Assembly (NCBI GenBank): GCA_964354255.1
Contig: CAYGYX010000006.1
Coordinates: forward strand, 1-62,450
Reading direction: 5' to 3'
Origin: VGBK01 sp964354255
Lineage (GTDB): Bacteria > Actinomycetota > Acidimicrobiia > Spongiisociales > UBA11373
DNA: 62,450 nucleotides
A program made the translations under genes and the position numbers. Below, one piece after another: positions 8,347 through 15,836 of this stretch (within the stretch, counting starts at the first letter, position 1; each line of letters opens with the position of its first letter). The notes under the pieces were generated by a model that did no database searches, was not told the DNA's origin, and saw only the letters and a list, made by a program, of their open reading frames with translations.

Positions 8347-10041
8347 ATGCTCAGCGGCATGGACTCACCCGGCACCAGGCCCGCCCTTCCCGGCAGCCTG
8401 GGCCGGCCGTCGGTCCAGGCTGCCGGCGGAGCGGGGCGGCTGGAGGCACTCGAGCAGGGCTACGACCTGGCGGTGATCGGTGGCGGTGTCGTCGGGGCCG
8501 GCATCGCCCTGGACGCGGCAGCACGCGGGCTGCGGGTGTGCCTCATCGAGCGCTCCGACTTCGCCGCCGGCACTTCGAGCCGGTCCACCAAGCTCCTCCA
8601 CGGCGGGGTGCGATACCTGCCCCAACTGCGCTTCGGGCTGGTCCGCCAGAGCCTGCGCGAGCAGCTGATCTTGCGCCGCACCGCCGACTACCTGGTGGAG
8701 CCGCTCGACTTCGTCATCCCGGTGTACCGGGACCGGGGCTTCGCCGATGCCCCGGCGTGGGCCCGCCGCCCCTGGATCCTGCCCGTCGCTCTCCGCCTCG
8801 GTCTCTGGGCCTACGACCGCCTCGGCGGCCGCAAGGGCCAGGACCTGCAGCGGCGCATCCCGGTAGAAGAGGTGTTGGAGAGGTTCCCCCGCCTCCGCAC
8901 CGACGGCCTGCGCCACGGCATCATCTACCGGGACTACCAGACCGACGACGCCCGCTTCACCCTGGCACTGGTTCGCACCGCCGTCGCCTGTGGGGCCACC
9001 GCCCTGAACTGGGCGTCGGCGGAGCGGGTGGCCGGCGGCGATCACGGCTACCGGGTCGAGGTGACCGATCGCCTCGGCGGGGCGAGCGGCGTAGTGGCGG
9101 CCCGAGCAGTGGTCTCCGCCACCGGGGCCTTCCCGCCCCCACCCAGTGTGGGCCGCCGCCCACTGGGGCTTCGGCTGAGCAAGGGGACCCACCTCACCGT
9201 CGCCGCCACCGACCTGGGCCTCAACGACGCCGCCCTGCTGCTGCCCGAGACCGACGACGGGCGGGTGCTGTTCCTGGTCCCATGGGCCGGCTACGGGCTG
9301 ATCGGGACCACCGACACCGAGTATCGCGGCGACCCGGCCTTCCCCACCCCGACCCGGGAAGACGTCGCCTACCTGCTCCGCCACGTCGTCGAGTACCTCG
9401 ATGTGGGCGAGCCGGCGATCCTGTCGGCCTGGTCGGGGCTGCGGGCCCTGGCCGACGGCGGCGGGGGCGGTACCGCGTCGGCCTCGAGGGAGCACAAGGT
9501 GCGGGAGCTCCACCCCGGCTACATCCAGGTGGCCGGCGGCAAGCTGACCGGGTACCGGAGGATCGCCGCCGAGGTCGTCGACGACGTTTGCCGCCGTCTC
9601 GGCCGGCGGGAGCGGTGCCGCACCGACGAGATCCTCCTGGTGGGCGCCGGCGGCGGCACCGGCGCCGCCGGAGAGGTTCGGAGGCGTGCCGCCGCCTGCG
9701 GGCTGGACGGCGCAGGTGCGGGACGCCTCCTCGGCCGCTACGGCACCGAGGCGGGACGGGTGCTCGACCTGGTGGAGGGAGATCCCCACCTGGGCACCAC
9801 CATCGCCGGCACCACCCATCTGGGTGCCGAGGTGGTCTTCGCGGCACGGCACGAATTCGCCCTGACCATCGCCGACGTGCTGCTGCGGCGCACTCACATC
9901 GCCTGGGCGGTGGCCGACCACGGCCGGGCGGCGGCCGGGGCGGTGGCTGCGCTCCTCGGTGCCGAGCTCGGCTGGGACGGGGGCCGCCTCGCCGCCGAGC
10001 GACGGCGGCTGGAGGAGACTCTGGCGGCCGAGGGGCTCTAG
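8347..10041 (+). CDS. glpD: Glycerol-3-phosphate dehydrogenase (FAD-dependent)
   Basis: Oxidises sn-glycerol 3-phosphate to dihydroxyacetone phosphate and passes electrons to the quinone pool at the inner face of the membrane. The 564 residues have the expected order: FAD-binding YDLAVIGGGVVGAGIALDAA, the GlpD signature AAGTSSRSTKLLHGGVRYL, the central LVPWAGYGLIGTTDTEY and the C-terminal helical domain with FAARHEFALTIADVLLRRTH. The frame is open further upstream, but Pro/Gly-rich residues there look non-coding. The ATGs at 8347 and 8359 are the likely starts, and neither has a strong Shine-Dalgarno. No glpK or glpF is adjacent. It converges on the next gene. Confidence 0.92.
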   Translation: MLSGMDSPGTRPALPGSLGRPSVQAAGGAGRLEALEQGYDLAVIGGGVVGAGIALDAAARGLRVCLIERSDFAAGTSSRSTKLLHGGVRYLPQLRFGLVRQSLREQLILRRTADYLVEPLDFVIPVYRDRGFADAPAWARRPWILPVALRLGLWAYDRLGGRKGQDLQRRIPVEEVLERFPRLRTDGLRHGIIYRDYQTDDARFTLALVRTAVACGATALNWASAERVAGGDHGYRVEVTDRLGGASGVVAARAVVSATGAFPPPPSVGRRPLGLRLSKGTHLTVAATDLGLNDAALLLPETDDGRVLFLVPWAGYGLIGTTDTEYRGDPAFPTPTREDVAYLLRHVVEYLDVGEPAILSAWSGLRALADGGGGGTASASREHKVRELHPGYIQVAGGKLTGYRRIAAEVVDDVCRRLGRRERCRTDEILLVGAGGGTGAAGEVRRRAAACGLDGAGAGRLLGRYGTEAGRVLDLVEGDPHLGTTIAGTTHLGAEVVFAARHEFALTIADVLLRRTHIAWAVADHGRAAAGAVAALLGAELGWDGGRLAAERRRLEETLAAEGL

Positions 10042-10080
10042 GCGGGAGGCTGCCGGCTCCACTCGGGAGGGGGACCGGCG

Positions 10081-11625
10081 TCAGCCCGGGTTGGTGATGC
10101 CCTCCCGGATCCAGCTCTTCCCGGTGGCCAGCTCCACGCAGCGGTAGGCCCCGTCGTAGATCCCGATGCTCTTGTTCTTGACGATGTGGCGGCAGTACAG
10201 GTCGAGCAGGTCCCCCTCGTGCGTCATCAAGTCGATGGCGTTGAGAGCCTCTGGGATCGAACGCGCCTCCGAGGTCCCTTCCCCTAGTTCGGCGCCGCGG
10301 ATGGCGCCCCACGCCTCATGCCCCCCGACCCGCTCGTTGAAGATCTTGGGGATGGGGTAGAAGGCCAGTTCGCTCGGCTTGGTGATCAAGACGTCGACCA
10401 CCCGCATCAGGTAGTTGGTGGAGTAGACGGCGTGAAAGGTGTTGTCGTGGAGGAAGACGTGCACCCCGGACGCCGGCCCGCGGCGGATGGCGTCGGCGAA
10501 CCCCCTGGTGTCCTCCCAGGTGAAGTGCGTGTGGAGGGAACCCCGGGCCGGGGCCAGCTGCCCCTCGAGCCACTCCCAGTTCTGGCGATGATCCCCGAGG
10601 TTGACGAAGAGCGTGACCTTCCCGGCGGCGACCAGGGGGAGGCAATGCTCGACGATCGCCTTGAAGAGGTCGCGCTGCGCTCCGGCTCCCCCCATGGTGA
10701 GCAGGAAGCGCCGGGGCTCACCGGCCGCGAGGCGCTGCAGCCTCTGGGCGCAGTCAACCTCGATGTTGTGGACCAGTTCGTGATCGACGTGGTGGCCCAC
10801 GCAGTAGAGGGCATCCGTCGGCACCGGCTTGAGGATGCGGTCGTCATCGTCAAAGCCCCGCATGGTGCGGAAGCCGAAGTACCCGGAGGGCGACTGCACC
10901 CCGTGCTTGGCGCCCTCGGTGAGCTGGAAGGCCATCGGCCAGTTGTCGAACACCATGTCGACGACGTTGGTCATCCCCCCGGCGACTGCCCCCATGCAGT
11001 TCCACATGTGCGATGCCAGGAGAGGGGTGGCGGGGGGCAGGGCCCGGTGCAGGTTGGCGAACAGTTCGCTCATGCGGTAATCGCGCGCGTTGGCCTTGAG
11101 GAACCGCCACGGCCAGCCGACCGCCCAGTGGTTGAGGGCGAAGGACAACCCGGGGAGGGTGGGGTGGCCGGTGGTGACCGGCTCCCACACGTACTTGTTG
11201 AAGAGCCGGCTGCTCTGGGAGAGCCGGGAGAAGCGGCTGTACCCGGTGTTCCACCAGTTGATGACATCCGAGGTGATGCCCGGTATGGCAAGGAGGTCCA
11301 GCCAGTAGGGGGTGAAGCCCATCGCCCGGGCGCACGATGCCCCGGCCATGGCGATGCGGTAGTGCCCGAAGCCCATCCGCACCGTGGCGCAGATCACCGC
11401 ATCCCCGCCGATGGGCTCTCCGTGGCCGTCGCGCACGATGTTCTTGAGGCCGAAGATGGGCCCCAGGTGCTCTTCGTCGAGGGCGCTGAGGGCGTAATGC
11501 TCGTCGGGCTCGCCGAAACGGCGGACGAACATCCTCTGCCACCGGGCGGCCCGGCGCGCCTGGGAGGGCCTCAGTTCGTTCCCATACAGCTGGAACCGCT
11601 CGTCGCTCGCGCCTGGTGCTGTCAC
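10081..11625 (-). CDS. Putative GT-B-like protein of unknown function
   Basis: A 514-residue cytoplasmic protein with no signal peptide. I do not recognise a named family. The N-terminal VRMGFGHYRIAMAGASCA resembles the glycine-rich entry loop of MurG/MGDG-synthase-type glycosyltransferases. The C-terminal half has LLTMGGAGAQRDLF and VVDVLITKPSELAFYPIPK, similar to the nucleotide-sugar-binding GG and TKP regions of GT-B enzymes. That is resemblance by eye, not proof. GTG 11625 is preferred: AGGAG lies 10 bases upstream, and the frame further up is low-complexity and runs through the DeoR promoter. It is transcribed away from the galactose regulator, so the same operator may control it. Confidence 0.55.
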   Translation of the reverse strand: MTAPGASDERFQLYGNELRPSQARRAARWQRMFVRRFGEPDEHYALSALDEEHLGPIFGLKNIVRDGHGEPIGGDAVICATVRMGFGHYRIAMAGASCARAMGFTPYWLDLLAIPGITSDVINWWNTGYSRFSRLSQSSRLFNKYVWEPVTTGHPTLPGLSFALNHWAVGWPWRFLKANARDYRMSELFANLHRALPPATPLLASHMWNCMGAVAGGMTNVVDMVFDNWPMAFQLTEGAKHGVQSPSGYFGFRTMRGFDDDDRILKPVPTDALYCVGHHVDHELVHNIEVDCAQRLQRLAAGEPRRFLLTMGGAGAQRDLFKAIVEHCLPLVAAGKVTLFVNLGDHRQNWEWLEGQLAPARGSLHTHFTWEDTRGFADAIRRGPASGVHVFLHDNTFHAVYSTNYLMRVVDVLITKPSELAFYPIPKIFNERVGGHEAWGAIRGAELGEGTSEARSIPEALNAIDLMTHEGDLLDLYCRHIVKNKSIGIYDGAYRCVELATGKSWIREGITNPG

Positions 11626-11770
11626 GTCGGGGCTGCTCCTGCTGCGGGTGATGTGGAGCCGCAGGTTCACCTGCCTCGTAACGCTAGTCACGGGAGCGCC
11701 GGCTCCGGTGGCGGTGGATCCCGTCCCGGCGCCTCCTCCTTCGGCGTCTCTGCTCCGGAGGGGGGGGCTT

Positions 11771-11845
11771 CTTGCGAATCCGCAAGTCCTGGCACCGGAG
11801 AACAAAACCATTTGACAGGAAAGCGCAAGTAAACAAAACTAGGAG
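11771..11845. promoter_or_regulatory. Divergent promoter/operator region before the DeoR-type regulator
   Basis: An A+T-rich island in a G+C-rich genome. It holds two direct copies of AACAAAAC (11801-11808 and 11832-11839) 31 bases apart, about three helical turns. TTGACA (11812-11817) between them reads as a -35 box toward the regulator. An inverted repeat CTTGCG-AATC-CGCAAG (11771-11786) has its right half repeated as CGCAAGT at 11824-11830. AACAAAA-type sites are common for DeoR-family sugar regulators. No good -10 box is visible. Autoregulation and control of both directions are inferred. Confidence 0.5.
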
Positions 11846-11850
11846 ACGCG

Positions 11851-12639
11851 GTGGACGTTATGCCTGCGCAACTGCGGCGTGAACGGATGCTGAACGTTGT
11901 TCGCGACCGGGAGTTCGTCCGGGTCGCCGACCTCAGCGCCATGTTCGGCATCTCCGAGGTCACCATCCGCAGCGACCTCGACCACCTCGCCGACCAGGGC
12001 AGCCTGCAGCGGGTGCACGGGGGCGCCATCGTGCGCGACCCCCGGCGCCGCAAGGAGCGGCCCTTCGAGGAATCGCTGGGCGCCCAGGCCGACGAGAAGG
12101 CGGCCATCGGCCGCTACGCCGCTTCGCTGGTCTCCCCCGGCGAGACGATCATCCTCGACGTCGGGACGACCACCGCCGCGGTGGCCCAGGCCCTGGTCCA
12201 GCGCCAGGACCTCAGCGATGTCGTGGTCTTCACCAGCGGGCTCACCCTCGCCCTGGAGTTGGAGAAGGCGATCCCGCGGCTGGCGGTGGTGGTCACCGGC
12301 GGGACCCTGCGCCCCCTGCAGCATTCACTGGTCGACCCGATGGCAGGCTTCATCCTTGAGGCGGTCAACGTCTCCACGGCCTTCATCGGGTGCAACGGCG
12401 TCCACCCCGACCTGGGGGTGACCAATGTCAATCTCCCCGAGGCAGCGGTCAAGCGGCGCATGGTGCAGGCCGCCCAGCGCTGCGTGGTGGTCGCCGATGG
12501 CTCCAAGATCGGGAACATCAGCGTGGTCAAGATCGCCGACCTGGATGCCGTGGACCTCGTCGTCACCGGGGCGTCGGCGCCGCTCGAGGCGCTCGACGAA
12601 CTGCGCCGGCGGGGCACGGCCATCGAGGTCGCGTCATGA
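11851..12639 (+). CDS. DeoR-family transcriptional regulator of the galactoside operon
   Basis: A 262-residue DeoR/GlpR-type repressor. The N-terminal winged helix-turn-helix reads VADLSAMFGISEVTIRSDL, followed by the family hallmark LQRVHGGAIV. The C-terminal sugar-phosphate-sensing domain has the family blocks ILDVGTTTAAVAQAL, VVVTGGTLR, TAFIGCNG and VVVADGSKIG. GTG 11851 has AGGAG five bases upstream; ATG 11860 is the alternative. It is the first gene of the operon, 45 bases before the binding protein. By family precedent the inducer would be a phosphorylated sugar such as galactose 1-phosphate, and the operator candidate lies directly upstream. The ligand is inferred from the neighbours. 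Confidence 0.9.
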   Translation: MDVMPAQLRRERMLNVVRDREFVRVADLSAMFGISEVTIRSDLDHLADQGSLQRVHGGAIVRDPRRRKERPFEESLGAQADEKAAIGRYAASLVSPGETIILDVGTTTAAVAQALVQRQDLSDVVVFTSGLTLALELEKAIPRLAVVVTGGTLRPLQHSLVDPMAGFILEAVNVSTAFIGCNGVHPDLGVTNVNLPEAAVKRRMVQAAQRCVVVADGSKIGNISVVKIADLDAVDLVVTGASAPLEALDELRRRGTAIEVAS

Positions 12640-12651
12640 AAGAGAGACAAG

Positions 12652-12670
12652 GAGGGGGATGAGCCCCCTC
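12652..12670 (+). other. Short hairpin between regulator and binding-protein genes
   Basis: GAGGGGG and CCCCCTC form a 7-bp stem around ATGAG, 13 bases after the regulator stop and just before the ribosome-binding site of the lipoprotein gene. There is no T tract. It may partly terminate transcription, stabilise mRNA, or be chance in G-rich DNA. Confidence 0.3.
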
Positions 12671-12684
12671 GACAGGGAGGAAGG

Positions 12685-14070
12685 ATGCACAAACGCCTCT
12701 TCGTGATTCTGTTGGTACTGGCGTTCTTGGTAGCGGCCTGTGGTGACGACGAAGGCGAGACGACGACGGTGGCGCCTACCACGACGGTGGCGCCTACCAC
12801 GACGGTGGCGCCCACCACGACGGTGGCGCCCACCACGACGGTGGCGCCCACCACCACCGCCGGCGCCGAGGTGACCCTGCGCTGGCGCACCCGCCCCGAC
12901 AACGACCAGGAGGCAGGGGTCTATCGCACCGTGTCGGAGACCCTGGACGGCCAGCTCGAGGGGATCACCCTGGTCTATGAGGCCGGGGGCACCGAGACCG
13001 AGGGCTACCAGCAGGCGCTGCTGACCCAGCTCGCCGGGGGGACCGCCCCCGACGTGTTCTGGATCCCGGGTGCCGACATCGCCCAGTTCGCCACCGCCGG
13101 TGTGATCCTCGACCTGCGTTCCTATGCTGACGCCACCGGTCACAACGACGCCGACTTCTATCCCGGCCCAATGGGGCAGCTCACCACCGACCTGGCAACG
13201 GGTCAGCCCGGTGATGTGCTCTGGGGCCTGCCCCGTGACGTGTCGGCCTTCGCCCTCTATCTGAACCTCGACCTCCTAGCCGAGGCCGGGGCCGCCGATC
13301 CCCGTGAGCTCGCTGCCAACGGCGAGTGGGACTGGGCGGCGTTCCAGGAGGTGGCCGAGGCCGTCGACGCCCTTGGGCCGGACATCTACGGCTACGGGCA
13401 GAGCGTGTGGTGGGGCCCCATCGGCTACTGGATGAACTCCGGCGGCGGCGGGTTCTTTAACGCCGACCGCACCGCCTGCGGGATGGATTCGGCCGGGTCG
13501 ATCGCCGGCCTGACGTTCATCCGGGACTTCTACGCCACCGGAGCCGGGCTCACCTACGGTGAGGACCCGGAGGTGGTGTTCAAGGCCGGCAATCTGGGCA
13601 TGTTCCAGAACGGGCGCTGGGCCACCCCCGGCATCCGCACCGTGGAGTTCGACTGGGACGTGGTGAAGCTCCCCGACGGCCCGGGTGGGCCGTCGAACTG
13701 GCTGTTCTGGGGCGCCTACGTGGTCAATGCCGATACTCAGTATCCGGAGCAGGCCTGGGCGCTGGTCCAGGCGCTGACCACCGCCGGGGTGCAGGCCCAG
13801 GTGGCCGAGCTCGGGGCCAACATCCCCAGCCGGGTGAGCCAGGAGGCGCTCGACGCGTTCCTGACCTTCACCCCGCCGGAGAACAACCAGGCCTTCCTGG
13901 ACGGGCTCGCGGAGAACCCGGCCACGGAAGCCCCGTTGTGGAACGGTGACTGGCCGGCCTACCGCGACGCCATGCAGGCCGCGGTGGACGCGGTCGTCCG
14001 CGGTGAGACGCCGATCGAGGACTTCCAGGCCAACATCTGCGCCGAGCTGAACCAGTACTTCACCGGATAG
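12685..14070 (+). CDS. ABC sugar transporter solute-binding lipoprotein
   Basis: A 461-residue extracellular binding protein of the family-1 (MalE/UgpB-like) type. A basic n-region and hydrophobic core end in the lipobox AAC, so the mature protein is anchored through Cys20. A Thr/Pro linker made of perfect TTTVAP repeats follows, then the binding lobes (APDVFWIPGADIAQFA, LDLRSYADATGH, VLWGLPRDVSAFALYLNLDLL, LGMFQNGRWATPGI). It starts at ATG 12685 behind GGGAGGAAGG. Two permease genes, alpha-galactosidase and the Leloir enzymes follow, so an alpha-galactoside such as melibiose or raffinose is the likely ligand (inference). A strong hairpin separates it from the permeases. Confidence 0.9.
   Translation: MHKRLFVILLVLAFLVAACGDDEGETTTVAPTTTVAPTTTVAPTTTVAPTTTVAPTTTAGAEVTLRWRTRPDNDQEAGVYRTVSETLDGQLEGITLVYEAGGTETEGYQQALLTQLAGGTAPDVFWIPGADIAQFATAGVILDLRSYADATGHNDADFYPGPMGQLTTDLATGQPGDVLWGLPRDVSAFALYLNLDLLAEAGAADPRELAANGEWDWAAFQEVAEAVDALGPDIYGYGQSVWWGPIGYWMNSGGGGFFNADRTACGMDSAGSIAGLTFIRDFYATGAGLTYGEDPEVVFKAGNLGMFQNGRWATPGIRTVEFDWDVVKLPDGPGGPSNWLFWGAYVVNADTQYPEQAWALVQALTTAGVQAQVAELGANIPSRVSQEALDAFLTFTPPENNQAFLDGLAENPATEAPLWNGDWPAYRDAMQAAVDAVVRGETPIEDFQANICAELNQYFTG
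12763..12852 (+). repeat. Five tandem 18-bp repeats encoding TTTVAP
   Basis: Five head-to-tail copies of ACGACGGTGGCGCCYACC. The first two carry T and the last three carry C at the variable position, and otherwise they are identical. They encode the flexible linker behind the lipobox. Near-perfect DNA identity, not just peptide identity, points to recent slippage and likely copy-number variation. Confidence 0.9.
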
Positions 14071-14082
14071 CCAATCGGATCT

Positions 14083-14115
14083 GAGCCGGGGCCGGGTTCC
14101 TCCCGGCCCCGGCTC
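14083..14115 (+). terminator. Strong hairpin between binding protein and permeases
   Basis: GAGCCGGGGCCGGG (14083-14096) and its exact complement CCCGGCCCCGGCTC (14102-14115) form a perfect 14-bp stem with a TTCCT loop, 12 bases after the binding-protein stop. No T run follows, which is common for terminators in G+C-rich genomes. In this position such a stem usually makes binding protein more abundant than permeases, by partial termination or by protecting the upstream mRNA. Confidence 0.65.
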
Positions 14116-14150
14116 ACGAACCGACCCAGATTGGGTTGTAGGGTGAGGCC

Positions 14151-15833
14151 ATGACCCAGGCACGGACCGAGCCGGAGAGCGCGCGGGTGCAGACGCCGCC
14201 GCCCGCATCACAGCCGCGTTGGCTGCTCGTCGTGGTGGCCTGGCAGTCGATCCTGGCCGTGATGATGGTCGGAGGCGGGGTGGCCATCGTCACCGGGGCC
14301 CTGTTCGACCTGGCCGGCCTGGGCCTGGTGGTGGTGGTGGCCATCGTCCTGCTCGCCGGGGCCGCCAGTGCCCTCGCCGTCCCGATGCTGCTGCGGCACC
14401 GTCACCGGGGCCGGGCCATCGGGATCCTCCTCGACTACCTGGTCCTGGTACTGGCCGGGTTCATCACCCTGCAGAACATCGGGGTATTCCGCGGTGTCGA
14501 TGCGCTGGGAACCACCTTCCGTAAGGCGGTGCCGCTGTTGCTGGTGGTGGGCCTCGGCTGGTTGCTGCTGGGGCAGGCGGAGCGCTTCCGGTCGCAGGCC
14601 GGGCGCATCCGCCTGGCGGCGAAGTGGATCATGATCGGCGGCGCCACCGCCCTGCTGGTCGGGGTCGGCATCATCCCCGGACTGGCCGAGTTCTTCGTGC
14701 GCCTGGTCAAGCCGCGCTCCCTGGTGCCGGCGGTGATCAGCGTCCTGTCGGGCCTGGCCTTCTGGCTGCTGCGACGGGGCGAGGCGATCCGGGTCTTCCG
14801 GAGCAAGCAGGACCAGGAGGAGGCCCTGGACGGCTTCCTCTTCGTGTCGCCGAACCTGCTCGGGCTCGCCACCTTCTTCGCCTTTCCGCTGCTCTTCTCG
14901 CTCTTCATCTCCTTCACCGCCTGGGACGGGCTTACCGACATCACCTGGCTCGGGCCGGACAACTTCGTCAAGATCTTCAGCCTGCAGTTCGTCACCGTCG
15001 ACGCCGGCCAGGCCGCCTCCGACGTCCTCAAGTTCGGCTACAGCGAACTGGCCCGCTTCGGCAGCCTGATCGTGGGGGCGCGCGACCCGTTTTTCTGGAT
15101 CGCCCTCAAGAACATCGCCCTCTTCGCGGTGACCGCGATGCCGCTGGCCGTCCTCCCCGCCCTGGGCCTGGCGGCGATGCTCAACAGCAAGGTCCCGGGC
15201 GTCAAGATCTTCCGGGCCATCTACTTCGTCCCCAGCGTCGCCGGCGTGCTCGGGGTGGCTCTCATCTGGAAGCAGCTGTACAACGCCTCGGTCGGCTTCA
15301 TCAACTACGGGCTCGACCGGCTGTTCGCCCTGATCAGCCTGCTTCCCGGGGTCGAGGTCGCCGCACCCCAGCCGCAGTGGCTGTCGAGCAGCTCGGTGGC
15401 CCTGTGGTCGATCGTCATCTTCTTCGCCTGGTACACCATCGGGTTCAACACCGTCCTCTTCCTGGCCGGCATGCAGGGCATCCCCGGTGCCCTCTATGAG
15501 GCGGCCGAGATCGACGGGGCCAACCCCTGGCAGAAGTTCCGCAAGATCACCGTGCCCATGCTGGCGCCGACCACCTTCTTCGTGGTGGCGACGACGACCA
15601 TCCTGGCCCTCCAGGTGTTCACCGAGCCCTTCATCCTCATGGGTCCGCAGCTGCCGCCGTCGGGACCGAGCAACGCCACCCTCACCCCGGTGGTGCACCT
15701 GTACCAGGAGGCGTTCCGCCGCTTCGACCAGGGCTACGCCTCGGCACTGGCCTGGGTGCTCTTCGTGCTGATCTTCACCATCACGCTGATCTACTTCCGG
15801 CGGCAGCGCAAGTCCGAAGCCGGGATGGGCTGA
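14151..15833 (+). CDS. ABC sugar permease, MalF/UgpA-like, with extra N-terminal helices
   Basis: A 560-residue inner-membrane permease. The C-terminal ~300 residues are a normal sugar permease, from FVSPNLLGLATFFAFPLLFSL to the EAA loop EAAEIDGANPWQKFRKITVP that contacts the ATPase. The first ~230 residues are unusual: about six additional hydrophobic segments (for example WLLVVVAWQSILAVMMVGG and GILLDYLVLVLAGFITLQ), so the protein is far longer than the ~300-residue family norm. It ends 3 bases before the second permease. No ATPase gene is present, so a shared MsiK/MalK-type ATPase elsewhere is expected. The substrate is inferred from the downstream galactosidase. Confidence 0.88.
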   Translation: MTQARTEPESARVQTPPPASQPRWLLVVVAWQSILAVMMVGGGVAIVTGALFDLAGLGLVVVVAIVLLAGAASALAVPMLLRHRHRGRAIGILLDYLVLVLAGFITLQNIGVFRGVDALGTTFRKAVPLLLVVGLGWLLLGQAERFRSQAGRIRLAAKWIMIGGATALLVGVGIIPGLAEFFVRLVKPRSLVPAVISVLSGLAFWLLRRGEAIRVFRSKQDQEEALDGFLFVSPNLLGLATFFAFPLLFSLFISFTAWDGLTDITWLGPDNFVKIFSLQFVTVDAGQAASDVLKFGYSELARFGSLIVGARDPFFWIALKNIALFAVTAMPLAVLPALGLAAMLNSKVPGVKIFRAIYFVPSVAGVLGVALIWKQLYNASVGFINYGLDRLFALISLLPGVEVAAPQPQWLSSSSVALWSIVIFFAWYTIGFNTVLFLAGMQGIPGALYEAAEIDGANPWQKFRKITVPMLAPTTFFVVATTTILALQVFTEPFILMGPQLPPSGPSNATLTPVVHLYQEAFRRFDQGYASALAWVLFVLIFTITLIYFRRQRKSEAGMG

Positions 15834-15836
15834 GAC

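Noticed and set aside
12763..12852. CRISPR-like array
   Set aside because: The units are contiguous with no spacers and encode a lipoprotein linker. No cas genes or other arrays are in the window.
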